Origin: Kordiimonas laminariae
GTDB taxonomy: Bacteria; Pseudomonadota; Alphaproteobacteria; Sphingomonadales; Kordiimonadaceae
DNA: 64,000 nucleotides
Direction: 5' to 3'
NCBI RefSeq assembly: GCF_023008165.1
Contig: NZ_JAKQZA010000001.1
Coordinates: 186,001 to 250,000 of the forward strand
Below the pieces are notes generated by a model. That model was not told the DNA's origin, ran no database searches, and worked only from the letters and a program-made list of their open reading frames with translations. Positions 55,403 through 63,430 of this stretch are shown piece after piece. Each line of letters opens with the position of its first letter. Within the stretch, counting starts at the first letter, position 1. Both the position numbers and the translations under genes were made by a program.

Positions 55403-58400
55403 CAGTTCTTAGCCTCATGCGCATATACAGTTCTGTGTGAGATATTCACGTTTTCATTATTGGTATTTTTTCGGTGCTCACAGATATATGTAACTGAACT
55501 GTGGGCTGTGACAGCTTCCGTAAAGCTCGCTGTGAAAGTATCGCCACCATCGTTATGCTCAAGCTGGGCACCTGAACTCCCCCCCCAAACATAACTATTC
55601 CCGCGTCTAATACGCAATCTGCCCCGTGTCGTACTGGACTGCGTACTCACTGCATGGAAATTGAACGCAACGAATATATCTTTACCACTTGAATCCGAAA
55701 CAGTAACTCGTGCCACCTCTCTCCAACTCGATGTACTATTTGAAGAAAGAGTGGCTGTTTCTTCATCACAGGCGATAATACTAGTGGCACCATCCTGTAT
55801 ATGTTCCGCGCCGCTAATTCTGACAGCACCAAGTTCAGGAGCAGCATCAAGAGCCATCAACCCATTTGAAACAGTTTGAAAACTCGACGTTTTGGAGCCA
55901 GTAGCAATGATGAACCGGTTAGAATTCGGTGTAAGCGGCTGCCAACCGGCATTAGCAGCATAATATTGCCAAGCATCCCCAACTTTACGCGCCACAACAA
56001 CATTACCGGGGACATCCCCACTGCGAGAAAAATGATTTCCACTTACATCAATCACCACATAAAACGCCTGATTTCTTATAAGATTAGCGCCATAGAGCCC
56101 TGATTGGTTGCTAGTGCCACCACCAAATTCAAATACCGTTCCATCCTGCTTAATTATACGCGCAGGCCTAGATTTATTTGGTGTGCCGTCATCATTAAAC
56201 CCGTAAAAACGACACCAGGAAGCATGATAACTTTGGCTTGAAGGTCGTTCATTGAGAGACCAAGCGACCTGCAACGACGATATACCGGGTACTCCCTGAG
56301 GGCCTTGAGGTCCCTGTGCCCCTTGAGAACCACGTGCGCCGGCTTCACCAACGATCCGGTATGGGGGTGACCAGCTACCGCCTGAAAGGCGTTGCTGCAT
56401 AAACAAATCAACCCCGCTGATAAATGGAGGTTCATGCCAATTGGAGCCGTTCGATGAATATTGTACCTCGAGCCCGGAACCGCCTACTTCCTGCGGCACA
56501 GTCCAGTTTTTGACGATGCTGTTGTCAGCACCTCTAAGGGCAGTGGACATCCAAAGCGGTTGGCCGTTCGCAGCGGGTGGGCCATCGCTCCAGCCACTAG
56601 GGTTCGTGCCCGAAGGGGTTGAAGGCCTGCTTGCCGCGCGCCGGAAAACCGTATCTCTGTATCCGCCAACACTTGCAAGGAGCGCCCAATTGGACGAAGG
56701 CGGTTGTCCGCCATTCCCTGACGACTGCCCGATATAGACATAGCTGCTGCCTTCAAAGGTAACCAGATTACCAATCTGGTAGGTCGCTGAGGCGCTATAC
56801 ACCCCAACATAAACCGGAATTTCATCAAGCCGGGTTTTCGCCGCCGATGTATCCACCTGCAAAAGAACAGCATCTGATGTTTGCCTGCGCTGAGTGCGGT
56901 ATGTGATCGCTACATCATAAATCACATCCTCATTAAGCACATTTTCAATGCGTGCAGACACGGAATTCCCAAGTACCTGCATGTGATTGGGAAAATCTTC
57001 ATATTCAACAAGACTGCCTTCGTCATCATACTGCCCGGAAAGCACCACATCACCATCACTGCTTACCTCAAGCGGCGGTGATGCTGGCGTACGTTTTCGC
57101 CATTCAATATCATAATGTGAAAGGCTGATAGCGCCGTCTGGCTGATCCCATGTAAGCTCTATCGACCGCATGATAGAACCATCCGCATGCAGTTCATCAA
57201 TCACAGTAGCCTGTGCATTTTCTACCGCTGGCGGACTATCCCAACGTTCCGGGTTAAAAGGGCTATCTACTTCAGGTAAATCCTCAAGCGGTTCTTCACC
57301 GTAGACCTCAGGCGCATACTCGAGAAGGTCAACTTTCACATCCAGTTTGGGCGAAACGGTTACACGCTCAACAATAAATTTATTGGCGCGGTCATCATCT
57401 GAAGGATCGTTATCCGGCCCTAGATCTGGCTCTGAAATATTACTGGTTGCTGCAGGGATTTTATCCGGGAAATCCAGCTCGATAATATCACCCGGTTCAA
57501 GCAGCATAGCTTTTGGCGCAAGTTCTAAGCCCGTAATGCGAGTACGCACTCGGCTTTTCAGCACTTTATATTTAGCCAGCTTAATAGCGGCATTTCTGTC
57601 TGTTATCGTATCGATACTGATGTTGGTATGCAGCTCACGGCCGAAATCTTCAGAAAGAAACTGACCGTACTGGCTGTTTGGATCAATCACGCCGCTTTCA
57701 GCGCCACCCACATAAAGCTTCTTCGGCCAGCTTACAGTCAGTTTTTCATAATCTTTGGCGGCTTCTTTATATTCAATCGTGATACGGTTAAGGCGGTCAG
57801 CACGCATTCCGCGCTCGATATTCCAATTGCCGATAATGCTATCAGCATCAAACCGCATAGCGATTTCATCATTATCGATAGCGCGTTCAAGGATCAGCTT
57901 AAATTTTCCGTTTGACCAGGGAAGTGACCAGCCGGTACCTTCCAGCAGTTTCTTGATGTTTTTGACGACCCCATCTTTCGGATCAAGAGCGATATTGACA
58001 TGTAGTTTTACATTCGCAAGTGAAGCGCCAACAGCACTGGGGCGCACATCTGTACCGTCACAGATATCGGCGGCGACCTTAAAGCTATCAAAATCAATCT
58101 CGCTCGCGTTTGCCCCGTATCCATAATCCGCCATCAAATAATTCAACACAACAAGTGCCAAATTGTTGGAATATGCCCAACTATCAGAATTACTGGCAGA
58201 TTGGCTGCTCTCACGCGGGTCATACACCCGAACGCCTTTGATAAGGGCCGTGAGTTCAGGTTCTGAATCAAACTGTGGGCGCTTCCAGCTATGGTAAAAA
58301 CGGCTGTAGGTATAGGCCACCCCTTTACCAAGATAGTTAGAACGCCAGCGTGGATTAGCTGTCAGCCCGCCTGCAGCCGTGCTGTTTTTGCTACCACCAT

Positions 58401-58770
58401 ATTTACTGGCACCCCGAAAATACATACGCCTGCTGAAACGAGGTTCAGTCGACAGATACCCATCCACCCAAAACTTTTCAATACCTTCAATAGGCCCAAG
58501 GCACCATACATCCACACGGTGCAGATAATCATGGTCTGCCTTATCTTTGCGGTGTTTTTCTATTGAACCAAACGCTGCAACATGATCATAATCGCTGTTG
58601 TTGAAGTTATAGATTTTGCCGTTTACATCCTTGAAGATGGTAATCGCCTCAAGGCGTTTTTTTCCGTAAACAACAGGCAAACCTCTCGCGGCAGCAGCCT
58701 TGGAAATTTCAATGGTTTGCGTTGGCCCACCAAGCCCTAACAGACCGCCAATAAAACTGAAGAACCCCAT
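55402..58770 (-). CDS. Tail tip protein J-like (host specificity) with CBM and collagen-like segments
   Basis: About 1122 residues from the ATG at 58770 (MGFFSFIGGLLGLGGP), coupled to the upstream stop (TAATG). The N-terminal 500 residues match the central tip protein of long-tailed phages, with VDVWCLGPIEGIEKFWVDG near 83 and a RMRADRLNRITIEY-like stretch (ERGMRADRLNRITIEYKEA). An Fn3-like region lies near 510-640. A small CBM5/12-like motif is near 657 (YSASATYQIGNLVTFEGSSY). Collagen-like triplets are near 812-830 (GAQGPQGPQGVPG). A unique beta-rich C-terminus ends the protein. This sets target-cell recognition. Confidence 0.85.
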   Translation of the reverse strand: MGFFSFIGGLLGLGGPTQTIEISKAAAARGLPVVYGKKRLEAITIFKDVNGKIYNFNNSDYDHVAAFGSIEKHRKDKADHDYLHRVDVWCLGPIEGIEKFWVDGYLSTEPRFSRRMYFRGASKYGGSKNSTAAGGLTANPRWRSNYLGKGVAYTYSRFYHSWKRPQFDSEPELTALIKGVRVYDPRESSQSASNSDSWAYSNNLALVVLNYLMADYGYGANASEIDFDSFKVAADICDGTDVRPSAVGASLANVKLHVNIALDPKDGVVKNIKKLLEGTGWSLPWSNGKFKLILERAIDNDEIAMRFDADSIIGNWNIERGMRADRLNRITIEYKEAAKDYEKLTVSWPKKLYVGGAESGVIDPNSQYGQFLSEDFGRELHTNISIDTITDRNAAIKLAKYKVLKSRVRTRITGLELAPKAMLLEPGDIIELDFPDKIPAATSNISEPDLGPDNDPSDDDRANKFIVERVTVSPKLDVKVDLLEYAPEVYGEEPLEDLPEVDSPFNPERWDSPPAVENAQATVIDELHADGSIMRSIELTWDQPDGAISLSHYDIEWRKRTPASPPLEVSSDGDVVLSGQYDDEGSLVEYEDFPNHMQVLGNSVSARIENVLNEDVIYDVAITYRTQRRQTSDAVLLQVDTSAAKTRLDEIPVYVGVYSASATYQIGNLVTFEGSSYVYIGQSSGNGGQPPSSNWALLASVGGYRDTVFRRAASRPSTPSGTNPSGWSDGPPAANGQPLWMSTALRGADNSIVKNWTVPQEVGGSGLEVQYSSNGSNWHEPPFISGVDLFMQQRLSGGSWSPPYRIVGEAGARGSQGAQGPQGPQGVPGISSLQVAWSLNERPSSQSYHASWCRFYGFNDDGTPNKSRPARIIKQDGTVFEFGGGTSNQSGLYGANLIRNQAFYVVIDVSGNHFSRSGDVPGNVVVARKVGDAWQYYAANAGWQPLTPNSNRFIIATGSKTSSFQTVSNGLMALDAAPELGAVRISGAEHIQDGATSIIACDEETATLSSNSTSSWREVARVTVSDSSGKDIFVAFNFHAVSTQSSTTRGRLRIRRGNSYVWGGSSGAQLEHNDGGDTFTASFTEAVTAHSSVTYICEHRKNTNNENVNISHRTVYAHEAKN

Positions 58771-59360
58771 TAGCCGTCTGCTCCCCATCCCAAGCTTTTA
58801 ATTTCTCTGTGAGCATGAGCAAAAAAGCCATCCCCCGGATAAAGCTGCTGTTGATTATCGTCGCTGGTAAACCGCCCCTTGGTGAGGGTGGGCTTAGACC
58901 ACGGGCTCGCAAGTGTGATGCTGATACGAACAGATGAACCGCTATCGCTTTCTTTCCAGCTTTGCAGCGTGCCCTGATACATTTTAATAGTTTGGGTGAT
59001 ATACCTGCCGCCATCATCAAGCAGCGCCAACCATACCTCACCATTCATACCCGCAACATTGCGAGCGCTAACTGGCTCACCTGCCTCATTTAGTGAGAAC
59101 AACAATCGGCTGGCAGTTTCCTGATGAACACCGGACAGAGTAAAACTATAGCTTTGAAGCTTAATGCCTTTTTCCCGAGTGATAGAAGACAAGCCAAGCA
59201 ATTCACCGCCGCTCAGATACTCATTACCACCAAAGGTGAGATCAGTTTCATTGTCTGTAAAAAGAAATTCACCCCCCAAATTCACCAGCCACGCGAAACG
59301 AAAACCATTCGCGCCAAGAGCATTTAGGGCGGGTCCTGCAGTTGCTTTTGAAAAAATCAT
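58770..59360 (-). CDS. Phage tail protein, DUF2163/GTA-gp13-like
   Basis: A 196-residue protein from the ATG at 59360 (MIFSKATAGPALNALG), with GGAAAGG upstream and the previous stop 1 bp away. Segments FLFTDNETDLTFGGNEYLSG and ITREKGIKLQSYSFTLSGV fit the beta-rich tail-hub proteins that link distal tail and tip (DUF2163-like, equivalent to RcGTA gp13). It overlaps the J-like start by 1 bp. Assignment is by layout and motif memory. Confidence 0.7.
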   Translation of the reverse strand: MIFSKATAGPALNALGANGFRFAWLVNLGGEFLFTDNETDLTFGGNEYLSGGELLGLSSITREKGIKLQSYSFTLSGVHQETASRLLFSLNEAGEPVSARNVAGMNGEVWLALLDDGGRYITQTIKMYQGTLQSWKESDSGSSVRISITLASPWSKPTLTKGRFTSDDNQQQLYPGDGFFAHAHREIKSLGWGADG

Positions 59361-59361
59361 G

Positions 59362-59871
59362 CTAAAGCCTTTCCACAACATCAATCTGAAGGCGGATAAG
59401 GCGGTCACGGTCGAGGCGAATTTCCTGCACGTCCCCAACAAGCGAACAGCGAACAAACGGTCCATCCGCATCAACAACTGGCGTACCAATAACATCGGGT
59501 GTTACAGAAAACTGGCTCGTGCTGGTATAATCCGTGATCAGATGAAGCTTATCGCTATCAATGAAATTGACAAAATTACCAAGCCGCACACCAACAATAC
59601 CCGTTAGTTGCGGCAGCCTAACTTTAAAAATACCGTTACGACCTTGCTGTGCTTGTAAGAAGGCAATGATAGGTCCTGCCTGCTCCTTCAGCATCGGATT
59701 ATAAGTAAGCCCGATTTCAAAGGTTTGCCCGCCGTGCATTCTGCTAAGCATTCTGCCGCTTTCAGCAACGGAAACCTTAGTACGTTGTCGCGTTCGCACG
59801 CGAACGGCAGCAGGCGCAGGAATATTGTCATCCGGCACAAGCCCTGCACCAGGTAGAAAAATATCTGTCAT
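59362..59871 (-). CDS. Phage distal-tail-like protein
   Basis: A 169-residue protein. It has a segment typical of tail-hub proteins, GRNGIFKVRLPQLTG near 78, and a C-terminal RDRLIRLQIDVVERL. It sits where a distal tail (Dit/gp12-like) gene is expected, between tape measure and hub. It lies 25 bp after the tape-measure gene and is coupled to the next gene. The family is not certain. Confidence 0.65.
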   Translation of the reverse strand: MTDIFLPGAGLVPDDNIPAPAAVRVRTRQRTKVSVAESGRMLSRMHGGQTFEIGLTYNPMLKEQAGPIIAFLQAQQGRNGIFKVRLPQLTGIVGVRLGNFVNFIDSDKLHLITDYTSTSQFSVTPDVIGTPVVDADGPFVRCSLVGDVQEIRLDRDRLIRLQIDVVERL

Positions 59872-59896
59872 AAGATGTCTCTATATTTACAGCAGA

Positions 59897-60790
59897 TTAT
59901 GCAGCATCAAACGGAGCAACCATTGCGTGATCCGCAAATACTTCCCGGATCATGCTTTCAATTTCACCGCGGTTGCTGCGCACAGCATCACCGCTTACAT
60001 CACCAGAGAAACTGAGGTTCAAAACAGGGCTATTATTCACCGTATGATTTGAATTGGGGACGCTGTTCGTACCATTTAATGCACGTTGCGCCTTAAGGTA
60101 ACCTGTAAGATCGGTATTCAAGCGACTATCAACAACTCGTTCGCCCTTTTCAAGAAGATAAGTACCTGTAGACGGAATATTATTGATACCGTCGTGCGCC
60201 TGCCCCTTCACAGCAGAGAGCTGTTTTGCGCCAAGCGCCACCGCCTTACCAATCGGTAACAGGTTTGCAGGAAACGGCGCTGATTTTGCGGCCACCATAA
60301 CAGCCTCTGCTGTACTACGGACCACATTCCCAACAGCGAGAGCCTTTCTCACCTTAGCCATTTTCTTGGTCCCCAGAATGGTATCGCCCACTTCAAGCGC
60401 CAGATTTTTAGCCTTTTCCGTGTTCAGTTTACCGTCCTTATCGAACAAGTCCTGATAATAAGAATCCCATAAACCTGCGAGCTCATTAATCGTGGTTTTG
60501 GTTTTATCGAGAGGGTTTGCTTCTTCCCCCTCCTCTTCTACTTCGCCCCCTTGTGCAGGAGCTGAACCCGCACCGCCCGAGACCATTTCCCCTATTCGGG
60601 TGCTTGCACCAAGGGCCGTATTTGCCGCCTCCATAAGGGAGTTCGAAATATTAGTTAAACCCGGAACAGCAGAAAGCCCGCTTGCCAGGCCACCAAACTT
60701 CTCTCCAACTTTTGCAAGCAAGCTTTGTATTTCTTGCAAATTCAAACCAGCCCCACCGAGTGCTGGTAAAGCTGCAACATCAGATGTCAT
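59897..60790 (-). CDS. Short tail tape-measure protein
   Basis: A 297-residue protein. Its C-terminal part, AHDGINNIPSTGTYLLEKGE followed by RVVDSRLNTDLTGYLK, is the typical end of lambda-like tape-measure proteins. The middle is Ala/Gly-rich helix with a hydrophobic stretch (LLPIGKAVALGA). The N-terminus is helical. A tape measure of this length is very short (lambda H is 853 residues), close to the RcGTA tape measure, so the predicted tail is short. It overlaps the upstream frame by 4 bp (ATGA). Confidence 0.75.
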   Translation of the reverse strand: MTSDVAALPALGGAGLNLQEIQSLLAKVGEKFGGLASGLSAVPGLTNISNSLMEAANTALGASTRIGEMVSGGAGSAPAQGGEVEEEGEEANPLDKTKTTINELAGLWDSYYQDLFDKDGKLNTEKAKNLALEVGDTILGTKKMAKVRKALAVGNVVRSTAEAVMVAAKSAPFPANLLPIGKAVALGAKQLSAVKGQAHDGINNIPSTGTYLLEKGERVVDSRLNTDLTGYLKAQRALNGTNSVPNSNHTVNNSPVLNLSFSGDVSGDAVRSNRGEIESMIREVFADHAMVAPFDAA

Positions 60791-60978
60791 GAATATGTCT
60801 CCATGAGTGAGAACAAACGTTCTTTAGTCATTGATTGGGAAGGAGTGCTTTCAATACCATTGGTACGTTTCCACACACCCACGCCCAGCATTAATTCAGG
60901 CAGAGTGGCAGCCAGTACATCACTCAAAGGCCACCCTAAGGTAAGACCCGTTGAAATAATTATCTGCCAATCAAGCAT
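60787..60978 (-). CDS. Downstream half (T-like) of the tail chaperone, possible separate start
   Basis: A 63-residue product if translated from the ATG at 60978; otherwise only made as the T part of the fusion. No ribosome binding site is seen before this ATG, which favours the frameshift route. It resembles small phage tail assembly chaperones (PLSDVLAATLPELMLGVGVW). It overlaps the tape-measure start by 4 bp. Confidence 0.65.
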   Translation of the reverse strand: MLDWQIIISTGLTLGWPLSDVLAATLPELMLGVGVWKRTNGIESTPSQSMTKERLFSLMETYS

Positions 60979-61346
60979 TTCTGCTTTATCGGCACTTTCT
61001 ACTTTCCCGGCTTCGCACCTTCTGTACTTTCAGCAGCCACATCCGGGTTAAGTGTTTGTTCAAGACAATTGGAAATCGCAGTTGCCACTTCGGCTAAGCC
61101 GGTTTTCACAATTGTTTCAGCTGCTTTCCTGCAAGCCTCTGCATCAGAAAAATCGCCTTTTGTCATAGCCAGATAAAGCACTGCCATATCTTTTAGACGA
61201 AATTCCGGAAACCTCCCTGAAAGAAAGGGTACAAGGCCCATACCAAAATGATCTTCCAAATCCATCATGGTTCCAATACCCAGCCTCAAACGTACTTTAC
61301 GTGCGCCAACTTTCAGGCTGGCTTCGCCAAAAATCTTTCTTGCCAT
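60787..61346 (-). CDS. G/GT-type tail assembly chaperone pair with -1 frameshift fusion
   Basis: The first frame (61346-60999) encodes 115 residues resembling GTA gp10 proteins (VRLRLGIGTMMDLEDHFGMG). The second frame (60787-60978) encodes 63 residues (MLDWQIIISTGLTLGWPLSD), like the small tail chaperone gp10.1. At 61008-61002, two codons before the first stop, lies G GGA AAG, the lambda G-T slippery heptamer, in the right phase. A -1 shift there reads on through eight codons (VESADKAE) into the second frame without a stop, giving a 186-residue fusion. Both products would chaperone tail assembly onto the tape measure. Confidence 0.82.
60999..61346 (-). CDS. Tail assembly chaperone G-like (GTA gp10-like) protein
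   Basis: The zero-frame product of the chaperone pair, 115 residues ending EGAKPGK. AAGGAAT lies before the ATG at 61346. Motifs TMMDLEDHFGMG and FRLKDMAVLYLAM are typical of gene-transfer-agent gp10-type proteins. See the fusion entry for the frameshift. Confidence 0.8.
   Translation of the reverse strand: MARKIFGEASLKVGARKVRLRLGIGTMMDLEDHFGMGLVPFLSGRFPEFRLKDMAVLYLAMTKGDFSDAEACRKAAETIVKTGLAEVATAISNCLEQTLNPDVAAESTEGAKPGK
61002..61008 (-). promoter_or_regulatory. Slippery heptamer GGGAAAG for -1 frameshifting
   Basis: The zero frame reads CCG GGA AAG TAG, so the heptamer is in X-XXY-YYZ register directly before the stop. It is identical to the lambda G-T slippery site. The following minus-strand sequence has no obvious pseudoknot by eye. 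Confidence 0.75.
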
Positions 61347-61356
61347 CTGCTATTCC

Positions 61357-61761
61357 TTAAACTGGCGTTACAGATATTGAACCAGCGCTTTCAAGCGAAA
61401 TGTTATAAGTGATAGCGTCACCTTCAGCCCCCGTAAGACGCAGGCTACTGATAGCGAATGGCCCCTCATATGTAGCCAACCCCGGAATAATGATCTGACA
61501 ATCTGGATGCGTACGGTTTAACATATGAGTATGGACAATATTAAAAGCATTATCAGATACAAAAACACCATCACCACTAACGCTAAAGGACGTTGTGCCC
61601 GCGCCTGCCAGCAATTCCTTGAAGCCTGCGCTATCTTTGCTGGTGATATCCACTGTATCGCTATTGATATCTAATTCGTTGGTCTTAAAACCACCTACAG
61701 TTTCAAAGCCGCTGCCCGTGTCAATTTTCAAAAGTAATTCACGACCTTTTTGTGCAGCCAT
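61357..61761 (-). CDS. Phage major tail tube protein, TP901-1 family
   Basis: A 134-residue protein from the ATG at 61761 (MAAQKGRELLLKIDTGSG), which has GAAGGAG 7 nt upstream. Features are the strands and loops of TP901-1-type tube proteins: NTxxxxIN-like NSDTVDITSKDSAGFKELLA near 33, TTSFSVSGDGVFVSD near 56, and TGAEGDAITYNISLESAG near 110. It forms the hexameric tube. It is the first gene of the tail operon; the gene upstream is divergent and not phage-like, so no head genes precede it. Confidence 0.87.
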   Translation of the reverse strand: MAAQKGRELLLKIDTGSGFETVGGFKTNELDINSDTVDITSKDSAGFKELLAGAGTTSFSVSGDGVFVSDNAFNIVHTHMLNRTHPDCQIIIPGLATYEGPFAISSLRLTGAEGDAITYNISLESAGSISVTPV

Positions 61762-61905
61762 TTTAATCTCCTTCAGGAATAAAAAAAGCGAGCACAAGGC
61801 CCGCCGTCGAATAATATAGGTTTGAAATAACCCGCAAAACTTGCACCGTTACAGATCGACTGATACCGTTTTCATCTCAAGGCAAAGTTAAAGGGAGAGC
61901 CCCAG
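61762..61905. promoter_or_regulatory. Divergent region upstream of the tail operon
   Basis: A 144-bp gap between the tail tube gene (minus) and an exported-protein gene (plus). It must hold the promoter for the whole tail/lysis operon. I see no clear repressor site or LexA box (CTGT-N8-ACAG or GTTC-N7-GTTC) by eye. Confidence 0.4.
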
Positions 61906-62415
61906 ATGCGCTTTATCATTCCAGCAATATGTACGGTGATGCTAACAGCTCCTGCTTTGGCGCAGGAAACATCTGATGGGAGTTTCACACAAAATGAAAT
62001 CACCCAAACTATCTTAAGCCTTAAGGAGGAACTCAAAGCCTTAAGGACAGAAAATCAAAAACTGCTTGAACTCGTCACATCGATCGCGCGCAGGCAACAA
62101 TCGGAAACCTCCAGCTGCAACCAACGGCTCCTGAGTTTGTATAAAGACAAAGATCATTTGATAACAATAGGCGCCAGCGCCAAACACCCTGATATCATTA
62201 ACCTTAACAAACAAATTCAAGCGGTTTCATCTAGCTGTGCCGATACTCTTGCCTCCACTAAAACCGCTGAACTTACATGCACAGACCGTGTGACAGAACT
62301 TGCCAAGAAAAAAGATCAGCTTATCGGTTTGGGTTTTAAAGAGAGCCACCCGGATGTAATAAACACATCCCGACAGATAGAAGTTGTTCAAAATGAATGT
62401 AAGCCTCTAGGCTAA
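61906..62415 (+). CDS. Exported coiled-coil protein with internal duplication
   Basis: A 169-residue periplasmic protein. The signal peptide is at residues 1-19 (IIPAICTVMLTAPALAQ). A coiled coil follows (SLKEELKALRTENQKLLELV). Then two copies of a 40-residue unit of the pattern (K/D)KDxLIxxGxxxxHPDxINxxxQIxxVxxxC: DKDHLITIGASAKHPDIINL near 84 and KKDQLIGLGFKESHPDVINT near 136. Each unit keeps one Cys at either end. I do not know the family. AAAGGGAG precedes the start. It is divergent from the tail operon. Confidence 0.75.
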   Translation: MRFIIPAICTVMLTAPALAQETSDGSFTQNEITQTILSLKEELKALRTENQKLLELVTSIARRQQSETSSCNQRLLSLYKDKDHLITIGASAKHPDIINLNKQIQAVSSSCADTLASTKTAELTCTDRVTELAKKKDQLIGLGFKESHPDVINTSRQIEVVQNECKPLG

Positions 62416-62436
62416 AACCGTGATATAGCGGTTTGC

Positions 62437-62859
62437 ATGATACAGGTTACACCGAATATTACCCTTTATCCGCATGAGCTTCATATCACTGCTGTACGTT
62501 CCTCCGGCCCTGGTGGACAACATGTGAACACTACAAACAGCGCGGTGCAGCTGAAATTTAATGCTGCCTATAACGCCAGCATCACCCCAAGTGTGCTTGA
62601 GCGCCTACGCAAATTGGCCGGACGCCGCATGGCAGATGACGGCACCATCACACTTCGTGCAGAAGTGCATAAAAGCCAACACATGAACAGACTGGATGCT
62701 GAGAAACGCTTGTTCGACCTTATAACTGCTGCCGCAAAAAAGCCTAAAAGACGTGTTAGTACAAAACCAACCAGAGCTTCGAAAGAGCGCCGTTTGCAGG
62801 CAAAATCCCATGCCAGCACCCTGAAGAAAAACAGGGCAAAAGTAAGAACTGATGAATGA
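62437..62859 (+). CDS. arfB: ArfB-like peptidyl-tRNA hydrolase (ribosome rescue)
   Basis: A 140-residue protein with the GGQ catalytic motif in RSSGPGGQHVNTTNSAVQL near 22. GGQ releases the nascent chain from the ribosome. The C-terminal tail is strongly basic (KKPKRRVSTKPTRASKERRL), as in ArfB/YaeJ, and would enter the empty mRNA channel of a stalled ribosome. Length (140) matches ArfB and is too short for RF1/RF2. Cytoplasmic. It starts 21 bp after the upstream gene. Confidence 0.94.
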   Translation: MIQVTPNITLYPHELHITAVRSSGPGGQHVNTTNSAVQLKFNAAYNASITPSVLERLRKLAGRRMADDGTITLRAEVHKSQHMNRLDAEKRLFDLITAAAKKPKRRVSTKPTRASKERRLQAKSHASTLKKNRAKVRTDE

Positions 62860-62956
62860 TTACAAGTACTTAAGCGAAATGCTTGCAGAGCCTAAATTAT
62901 AAGCATATCATTTTCTTACTCAGCGGGGGCTGTAAGAGTATACATAGGGGGTGTTC

Positions 62957-63424
62957 ATGAACGCGAACACAATGACTGGGCCAAATGAAATCGTTATCTT
63001 CCACAGGAAGAAACGCCACTATCAGCTAGCACTTGCCGGGCTCGTTATCGCCGCAGCATTTAGCGCAGAGAAGATTCTTAATGGGTCCTTCATGGCGCTC
63101 GAAATCATGGCAGGTGTTGTTCTTGTCCTAGCCATATTAGGTATTATTCGTGTTAGCGCCGCTCTTCTATCCAGCACACCCTATATCCGCCTCACAGATG
63201 ATGCTCTAGTTATCAACGAGCTGTTTTCCACAAAAACAATCCCTTGGTCGGATATCTCTATGATCAATGCGCCAAGCGATGATTGTACTGGTGTAAGCTG
63301 CCTTAAGATCACATACGGCAAAGGCAAATGCGTTAAGCTTGCTATTGATGAACTGATTGCAGATGGTCGCCGCCCTGCATGTATGATCCATCACCGCTGG
63401 GATGAAGCTAGCCAGCACAGCTAA
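62957..63424 (+). CDS. Small membrane protein with PH-like domain
   Basis: A 155-residue protein from the ATG at 62957, with GGGGG 5-6 nt upstream; a GTG at 62951 is an alternative. Two membrane helices (LALAGLVIAAAFSAEKILNG; LEIMAGVVLVLAILGIIRVS) are followed by a PH-like domain (LVINELFSTKTIPWSDISMI). It resembles STM3941-type proteins. Its neighbour has the same design. Function unknown. Confidence 0.7.
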   Translation: MNANTMTGPNEIVIFHRKKRHYQLALAGLVIAAAFSAEKILNGSFMALEIMAGVVLVLAILGIIRVSAALLSSTPYIRLTDDALVINELFSTKTIPWSDISMINAPSDDCTGVSCLKITYGKGKCVKLAIDELIADGRRPACMIHHRWDEASQHS

Positions 63425-63430
63425 TCCTGT

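Noticed and set aside
51834-61761. Complete prophage
   Set aside because: No integrase, repressor, replication, packaging or capsid genes in the window, and cellular genes directly flank the tail tube gene.
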